DNA from: Gelidibacter sp.
GTDB taxonomy: Bacteria > Bacteroidota > Bacteroidia > Flavobacteriales > Flavobacteriaceae
Assembly: GCA_010906935.1 (NCBI GenBank)
Contig: JAAFHC010000009.1
Span: forward strand, 1-37,074
Direction: 5' to 3'
DNA: 37,074 bases
Positions 32,912-37,074 of the stretch are shown here, piece by piece (the stretch's first letter is position 1; each line of letters begins with the position of its first letter). A program made the position numbers and the translations under genes. The notes below the pieces were generated by a model. That model was given only the letters and a program-made list of their open reading frames with translations. It made no database searches and was not told where the DNA came from.

Positions 32912-33388
32912 ATGAAAAATTTAAAAACATACTTAGCACTCTTTATTTTATTTGTTTCAATAAGTGCAGCTTTCAGCCAGGAAAAGGAAAAATTTTTAGA
33001 CAAGTCTTTTGCCTATAATTCTGTGGATCCGCATTATTGGGACGAACCAGATTATTGGCCGGCAAAATTAGATGCTGTTATTGCAGCACCAAAGAACCAT
33101 AAAATATTAATGGAAAACGATCAAGTGCGCGTTTTGGAAGTTACGCTTGCTCCAGGTGAAACAGAAGAAGTTCATCATCATCGCTGGCCTAGTGTGCTTT
33201 ACATTCAGGAAGCGGGAGATTTTATAGATTATGATTCAGAAGGAAATATTATATTGGATACCCGGCAATTAAAAACGCCTCTTACTTTTCCTATGACTAT
33301 GTGGAAAGACCCAGAAGCGCCTCATTCCGTCGAAAATTTAAGCAAAACCAAACCCATTCGCCTTATTAGGGTGGAGATTAAAAATTAA
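32912..33388 (+). CDS. Secreted cupin-domain protein
   Basis: A 158-residue exported protein with signal peptide MKNLKTYLALFILFVSISAA to FSQ. The mature part is a single small beta-barrel cupin. Motif 1 is near GETEEVHHHRWPSV, giving the likely metal ligands His88 and His90. Motif 2 is PEAPHSVEN (His138, Asn142), matching H-x-x-x-N. Cupins of this kind bind a metal and may be dioxygenases, isomerases or simple binders; activity cannot be read here. It lies between the two paralogous lipoproteins in the same direction, preceded by the gene remnant. An ATTTAAAATC-like A-rich leader precedes the ATG. Confidence 0.82.
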   Translation: MKNLKTYLALFILFVSISAAFSQEKEKFLDKSFAYNSVDPHYWDEPDYWPAKLDAVIAAPKNHKILMENDQVRVLEVTLAPGETEEVHHHRWPSVLYIQEAGDFIDYDSEGNIILDTRQLKTPLTFPMTMWKDPEAPHSVENLSKTKPIRLIRVEIKN

Positions 33389-33440
33389 ATGATTACCAAA
33401 ACATTATACAACCAGTTTACTAACTTAAAAATTTAAAATC

Positions 33441-33953
33441 ATGAAAAAACTAATTTTACTCGCATTCGTCATTATTCTTTATTCAGCTTGTAAAGAACAA
33501 CCAATTAGATATACGCAATCTTCACCCGAGATTGAAGCGTATAAAGCAGGAATAAAAGATTATAGCGACCAAAAATGGGAATCTTTGGTGACTCGTTATG
33601 CGGATACCGCAAATGTGTTTTTTAATACCGCCACAGCAATGAGAGCCAATAAAATACCGGAATTTCATCAAAATAACGAAACGGCATTTTCTTCAAGAGG
33701 ATTTATTGAAAAAGGTCAGGAATATGAAATGGTAATCACAGATAACGGAGAAACCTGGGTAAATTTTTGGGGAACCTGGAAATGTACATTGGCGGCCAAT
33801 AACAAAGTTCTTGAAATCCCTGTTCATTTAACGGCACAATTTATTGATGGTAAAGTTGTAAGAGAATACGGGTATTGGGACAATGCACCTATTGTTTTGG
33901 CAATTCAAGAAATTGAAGCCGCCCCAAAAATGACCGAAGAAGCTACAGAATAG
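33441..33953 (+). CDS. NTF2/SnoaL-like lipoprotein, second of a pair
   Basis: A 170-residue lipoprotein with lipobox YSAC and Cys17. It is a paralogue of the gene at 32137: both have the mature start [E/Q]-x-x-I/V-RYTQ-x-SPEIE, a middle EYEMV[IV]TD, ETWVNFWG-x-W, the segment LEIPVHLTAQFIDGKVVREY and GYWD. The fold is probably the NTF2-like cone with a hydrophobic pocket lined by these Trp and Tyr residues. The two copies flank the cupin, suggesting duplication and insertion, or loss of what lay between. It is followed by the glycine-zipper gene after 58 bases. Confidence 0.78.
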   Translation: MKKLILLAFVIILYSACKEQPIRYTQSSPEIEAYKAGIKDYSDQKWESLVTRYADTANVFFNTATAMRANKIPEFHQNNETAFSSRGFIEKGQEYEMVITDNGETWVNFWGTWKCTLAANNKVLEIPVHLTAQFIDGKVVREYGYWDNAPIVLAIQEIEAAPKMTEEATE

Positions 33954-34011
33954 TAATCGTAAAAACTTTTGTTTATAATGTTGAATTATCTATAAATTTA
34001 AATAATATATT

Positions 34012-34494
34012 ATGAAAAATTTAATTTTTGCAATCACTTTGATTTTAAGCATTAATATTTATTCTCAAAATCGATTCGAAAAAACGAAGGCCTTTGTACG
34101 AGTATACGATTTACAAGGTAAAAAGATAGGAAAAGGAAAAATACTTTCAATTTCAGATACATCACTTCAATTAAACAGAAAAGTAGCATCTGCGGAAATT
34201 CCTGTAAATAGCATCGGCTCAATTAAAACAAAACGTTCTGCAGGACACAATGTCCTTAAAGGTGCGGTAATCGGTGCTTCAACAATGGCAATTTTAGGAG
34301 CCGCTACAGCCAACCCAGATGATTGGTTTTTAGCTTATTCAGCAGGTGAAGGAGTAGCCGTGGGAGCTGTTTTTGGAGGAGCTGGAGGAGCAGCAATTGG
34401 AGGAATTACTATTCTTTTTAAAAATTCTAAATCTTATGAAATAAATGGAGATCTTAAAAAATGGAAAGCATTTAATGAAATTATTATTAAATAA
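34012..34494 (+). CDS. Secreted glycine-zipper protein
   Basis: A 160-residue exported protein of unknown function. Signal peptide MKNLIFAITLILSINIYSQ ends before a small beta-rich domain (30-75: VRVYDLQGKKIGKGKILSIS, SLQLNRKVASAEIPVNSIGS). Two Gly/Ala-rich hydrophobic segments follow, VLKGAVIGASTMAILGAATA (about 81-100) and GEGVAVGAVFGGAGGAAIGG (112-131), spaced as glycine zippers that insert in or line membranes. The C-terminus is soluble. Such proteins are common in Bacteroidota envelopes. It may stabilise the outer membrane or associate with the neighbouring lipoproteins. Confidence 0.75.
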   Translation: MKNLIFAITLILSINIYSQNRFEKTKAFVRVYDLQGKKIGKGKILSISDTSLQLNRKVASAEIPVNSIGSIKTKRSAGHNVLKGAVIGASTMAILGAATANPDDWFLAYSAGEGVAVGAVFGGAGGAAIGGITILFKNSKSYEINGDLKKWKAFNEIIIK

Positions 34495-34502
34495 TTAACA
34501 AT

Positions 34503-34535
34503 AAACCTAGAGGCAATTAGGCCATCTTGGGTTTT
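34503..34535 (+). terminator. Weak hairpin with short T-tract
   Basis: AAACC pairs with GGTTT, then AGA with TCT, then GGC with GCC, with an internal loop and a bulge, followed by TTTT. It lies after the glycine-zipper gene and could be a partial terminator. The stem is imperfect. Confidence 0.3.
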
Positions 34536-34599
34536 ATCAAAAAATTAAATCCATTTTAAAACATTGTATTGCCGAGTATTAACTTTTAAAATTAAAATT

Positions 34600-35382
34600 A
34601 TGAAAAAATTACTAATGCTTATCGCAATAATATTTTTAGGCAACAGTGTTGTTGCACAGGATAAACTTTATTTAATGTTCGAATTCATAAAAGTGGACAA
34701 TGAGCAGGAACAAGCCTATATGGAAACGGAATCATTTTGGGAAAAATTACATGAACAAAGAGTTAAAAATGGCGATATTATAGAATGGGACTTATGGAGT
34801 TTGCAACCTGGCGGTGAAGAACAAGGATTTCAATACTTAACCGTAACGCTTTATAATGATCCTATAAAAATGATGAGCGGTGCAGGAAATTTTGAAGTAG
34901 CCCTAAAAGCAGCTTATCCAAAAATGTCTGAGGAAGAAATTAATAAAAAATTTATGGCCACCTCAAAATCGAGAGACCTGGCAGTACGTGTTTATTTGGA
35001 ACACATAGCTGCCACAAAAGACAATTTTCAGATGCCTCTAGGCACCATAGCAGGAATAAATTTGATGAAAGTATCTGATGAAAATTATGAGAATTATGAA
35101 AAATTTGAAACAGAAATTTTTCAGCCTATAGCCCAAAAAGAGGTAGATGCCGGAGTTAGGGGAAATTGGGGTTTGATGCGTTATATGCTGCCAACAGGAA
35201 GCGACGTTTATGCAACACATATAACTGCAGATATGTACAAAGATTATAATCAATTATTTAATGGAGGTTCTGTAAGCGGACCTGAATTGTCTGAAGCCCA
35301 AATTAAAAAAATCCAGGATGGAATGACTACACGTGATATGAAATATAAATATATGGCTACACTCATAAAAAAAGTGCGTTAA
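34600..35382 (+). CDS. Third secreted protein with two ferredoxin-like halves
   Basis: Function unknown. From ATG 34600 it has 260 residues with signal peptide MKKLLMLIAIIFLGNSVVAQ; the longer frame upstream has no signal-peptide logic. Half one starts KLYLMFEFIKVDNEQEQAYM with strands GFQYLTVTLYND; half two starts GTIAGINLMKVSDENYENYE, with GNWGLMRYMLPTGSDVYATH. This repeats the layout of the genes at 30553 and 31293: strand-helix-strand-strand with a large hydrophobic pocket, twice. An insertion of about 30 residues between the halves (KMSEEEINKKFMATSKSRDL) is unique to this one. It lies at the start of a second sub-cluster, before the long inverted repeat at 35412. Confidence 0.7.
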   Translation: MKKLLMLIAIIFLGNSVVAQDKLYLMFEFIKVDNEQEQAYMETESFWEKLHEQRVKNGDIIEWDLWSLQPGGEEQGFQYLTVTLYNDPIKMMSGAGNFEVALKAAYPKMSEEEINKKFMATSKSRDLAVRVYLEHIAATKDNFQMPLGTIAGINLMKVSDENYENYEKFETEIFQPIAQKEVDAGVRGNWGLMRYMLPTGSDVYATHITADMYKDYNQLFNGGSVSGPELSEAQIKKIQDGMTTRDMKYKYMATLIKKVR

Positions 35383-35411
35383 AAAATATCAAAATAAACA
35401 CAGTTAATCCT

Positions 35412-35466
35412 GAAATTCCTAAAAATAGAATGCACATGAAGTCCCCAATTCTTTTTTAGGAATTTC
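35412..35466 (+). repeat. Perfect 14-bp inverted repeat
   Basis: GAAATTCCTAAAAA at 35412-35425 pairs exactly with TTTTTAGGAATTTC at 35453-35466 across a 27-base loop. It lies between the gene at 34600 and the double-domain lipoprotein. It may be an operator, a terminator-like structure or a processing site. Confidence 0.7.
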
Positions 35467-35560
35467 TTTATAAAAAGGCATATTGTATTCAAAAACTGAA
35501 TTATAAATGAAAATTACGATCGTGAAAAAACAATTTAAAACTATCTTAAAATTTAAACCA

Positions 35561-36442
35561 ATGAAGAATTCAATTCAACTCTTACTTTTTTCAATTGTAA
35601 TATTTTTAACATCCTGTGACATTCTTAATGCACAAATTAAAAAAGACATTAAAATGTACACTGCTACCTGGGATGAAATTATAAATAAAGGGAATTTAGA
35701 TTTATTCAACGAAACGAACTTCGATAAGGATATTACTTTAGTGATGAGTCCTGAAAATATTGTTGGCATTGAGAATGTTAAAGCATTTTATGCCAATTAT
35801 GTCAACGGATTTTCAAATATTGAATTCACCATTTCAGATGTTTTTGGACAGGGTGATAAAATTGTCAAACATTGGAAATTTAAAGGAAAACATACAGGCG
35901 ATTTTTTCGGAATTCCGGCAACAGAAAAGTCGGTTGATTTAGATGGAGTCACTTTAGTCAAAATGAAAAACGGGAAAATTGCTCAGGAACAAGATTTTAT
36001 GGATAATATGCTATTTATGCAACAACTGGGTTTGGTATCTTCTCAGGAAAATATAGGTATTGTTGATAGATTATATAAAGCATTTGCGATGGGTGATATT
36101 CCTTCGGTTCTTGGCGCTATGGATACCAAGGTTGTATGGAACGAGGCTGAAGGGAATGTTTATGCTGATGGAAATCCATATATAGGACCGGATGCTGTTT
36201 TAAATGGTGTTTTTGCACGTATTGGAGCAGAACATGAATATTTCAATTTGGTAGATATCTTGCTGCACGAAATGTCTAATAACCAAGTACTCGCTACGTT
36301 ACGGTACAATGGCAAATTAAAAAAGAATGGAGCCATCTTCGATGCCCAGGTGGCTCACCTTTGGAGTTTGAAAGACGGCAAAGTGATAGGTTTTCAGCAA
36401 TATGTAGATACCAAACAGCTTGCTGATGCTATCAAAAAATAA
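35561..36442 (+). CDS. Lipoprotein with two SnoaL/NTF2-like domains
   Basis: A 293-residue lipoprotein from ATG 35561 with lipobox LTSC (Cys19); an upstream in-frame start at 35507 would bury the signal peptide. Domain one (about 30-165) follows the ester cyclase-like SnoaL pattern: FYANYVNGFSNIEFTISDVF, then GDKIVKHWKFKGKHTGDFFG and KMKNGKIAQEQDFMDN. Domain two (about 170-290) is a general SnoaL-like NTF2 domain: IVDRLYKAFAMGDIPSVLGA, VVWNEAEGN, AQVAHLWSLKDGKVIGFQQY. Two different SnoaL types in one lipoprotein is uncommon. It is the first gene of a tight group with the two genes after it. Catalysis is not certain; these domains also serve as binders. Confidence 0.82.
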   Translation: MKNSIQLLLFSIVIFLTSCDILNAQIKKDIKMYTATWDEIINKGNLDLFNETNFDKDITLVMSPENIVGIENVKAFYANYVNGFSNIEFTISDVFGQGDKIVKHWKFKGKHTGDFFGIPATEKSVDLDGVTLVKMKNGKIAQEQDFMDNMLFMQQLGLVSSQENIGIVDRLYKAFAMGDIPSVLGAMDTKVVWNEAEGNVYADGNPYIGPDAVLNGVFARIGAEHEYFNLVDILLHEMSNNQVLATLRYNGKLKKNGAIFDAQVAHLWSLKDGKVIGFQQYVDTKQLADAIKK

Positions 36443-36471
36443 ATAACCATCATTCAATAAAAAAAAACAAT

Positions 36472-36819
36472 ATGAAAACTATTAGAATTTACTTCGTAAT
36501 TCCATTATTATTTCTTTTTATTGTTAATGTAAGAAGTCAGGACAGTGAAAAATCAGTCAATTCATCATTTGATTATAAAATAGTCAATACATACGATTAT
36601 GTTTATGGACAAGGTTATAAAGTAACTAAACACTGGGTATTTAAAGATAGCGATACGGACTATCTTTTTGATATTCTGCCAAAGGTTAAATATGAAACTA
36701 AAATAGTCAATACATCCAATTATATTTATGGACAAGGATATAAAGTAACTAAGTACCGTGTGTTTAAGGGTAGTGACGCGGACTATCTTTTTGATATTTT
36801 ACCAAAGTTAAAGATGTAA
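36472..36819 (+). CDS. Small secreted protein of two 41-residue repeats
   Basis: A 115-residue exported protein of unknown function. After the signal peptide (MKTIRIYFVIPLLFLFIVNV to RSQ) it consists of two copies of a 41-residue unit: KIVNT at residue 36 and again at 77, then YGQGYKVTK, VFK and DYLFDILPK. Each unit resembles residues 93-123 of the lipoprotein encoded just upstream (DVFGQGDKIVKHWKFKG, then DFFGIP). It therefore seems to have arisen from a fragment of a SnoaL domain that was duplicated. The start is 30 bases after the previous stop and ten bases before the dipeptidase start, so it is in the same operon. It cannot form a full NTF2 cone alone and may form beta-hairpin assemblies. 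Confidence 0.72.
   Translation: MKTIRIYFVIPLLFLFIVNVRSQDSEKSVNSSFDYKIVNTYDYVYGQGYKVTKHWVFKDSDTDYLFDILPKVKYETKIVNTSNYIYGQGYKVTKYRVFKGSDADYLFDILPKLKM
36577..36816 (+). repeat. Tandem 123-bp coding repeat
   Basis: Units at 36577-36699 and 36700-36816 (the second slightly shorter) encode the two 41-residue copies. They share long identical DNA stretches such as GACTATCTTTTTGATATT, showing a recent duplication. Confidence 0.85.
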
Positions 36820-36829
36820 CAAAACGAAT

Positions 36830-37074
36830 TTGAAAACAAAAATCATAATTATCAGCATACTATTTGTACAGCAACTCGTTGCACAATCTTATCAGAAAAT
36901 TCACGATAAAGCAATTTTGGTAGATACGCACAACGATTTCCTAAGCAAAACAACAGATTATGGATTTGTCTTCGACACTGATTTAAGCGGAAAAACGCAT
37001 TCTGATTTGGCAAGGTTAAATAAAGGAGGAGTTGATGTTCAGCTCTTTTCGGTGTTTTGCGACGGCGATAAAAA
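36830..37074 (+). CDS. Membrane dipeptidase (peptidase M19-like), N-terminal part
   Basis: The window ends inside this gene after 81 codons. A TTG start at 36830 gives MKTKIIIISILFVQQLVAQ, a signal peptide, then SYQKIHDKAILVDTHNDFL. The D-T-H-N-D motif carries the first zinc ligands (H-x-D) of M19 renal-dipeptidase-like enzymes, which cleave dipeptides at a two-zinc site. SGKTHSDLARLNKGGVDVQLFSVF then matches the next family strand and helix (residues 54-77). It begins ten bases after the small repeat protein, so it belongs to the same operon. No ATG is available nearby, which supports the TTG start. The rest of the enzyme cannot be judged. Confidence 0.8.
   Translation, partial: MKTKIIIISILFVQQLVAQSYQKIHDKAILVDTHNDFLSKTTDYGFVFDTDLSGKTHSDLARLNKGGVDVQLFSVFCDGDK

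Noticed and set aside
33389-33436. 15-codon ORF right after the cupin stop
   Set aside because: Too short, with no coding features beyond adjacency; likely chance in the leader of the next lipoprotein.
26264-37074. Polysaccharide utilization locus
   Set aside because: An HTCS is present but there is no SusC/SusD pair and no glycoside hydrolase, lyase or sulfatase.

Overview
The window is a low-GC stretch from a member of the Bacteroidota, most likely a flavobacterium. This rests on an LpxC-FabZ fusion gene, a PorX-type regulator of type IX secretion, a one-piece hybrid two-component sensor with an AraC output domain, A-rich leaders without Shine-Dalgarno sites, and many start-proximal boxes of the form TAnnTTTG (the Bacteroidota -7 element). 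No tRNA, rRNA, CRISPR array, insertion sequence or phage gene was seen.

Positions 1-26000 look like conserved core genome in short divergent and convergent blocks. In order: the start of tatC and kdsD (minus strand); recQ; a ZIP metal transporter and a methyltransferase (minus); an RlmL-like RNA methyltransferase; a repeat-rich secreted protein (minus); priA; the rpsF-rpsR-rplI ribosomal operon; a small conserved protein; a sirtuin (minus); trmH; a small membrane protein, alanine dehydrogenase, tsaE and porX (minus); an HD hydrolase; the lipid A cluster lpxD-lpxC/fabZ-lpxA; efp; a second LpxD-like acyltransferase; sucD; a TlpA-like thioredoxin; and a secreted CarboxypepD_reg-like protein (minus).

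Positions 26000-37074 are different and look accessory. A 1378-residue hybrid sensor/AraC regulator is followed, all on the plus strand, by secreted proteins and lipoproteins. Three are exported proteins that each appear to carry two ferredoxin-like (dimeric alpha/beta-barrel) halves. Three are NTF2/SnoaL-like lipoproteins, one of them a double-domain fusion. The rest are a secreted cupin, a glycine-zipper protein, a tiny secreted protein built from two copies of a fragment of the neighbouring SnoaL domain, and the start of an M19-type membrane dipeptidase. There is no SusC/SusD pair, so this is not an ordinary polysaccharide locus. A 21-22 bp tandem direct repeat just upstream of the first target gene is a candidate binding site for the regulator. 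Hairpins sit in several of the gaps, and one gap holds the remains of a lost gene. My inference is a regulated extracytoplasmic small-molecule binding or conversion system. The folds are inferred by eye from sequence patterns and the substrate is unknown.
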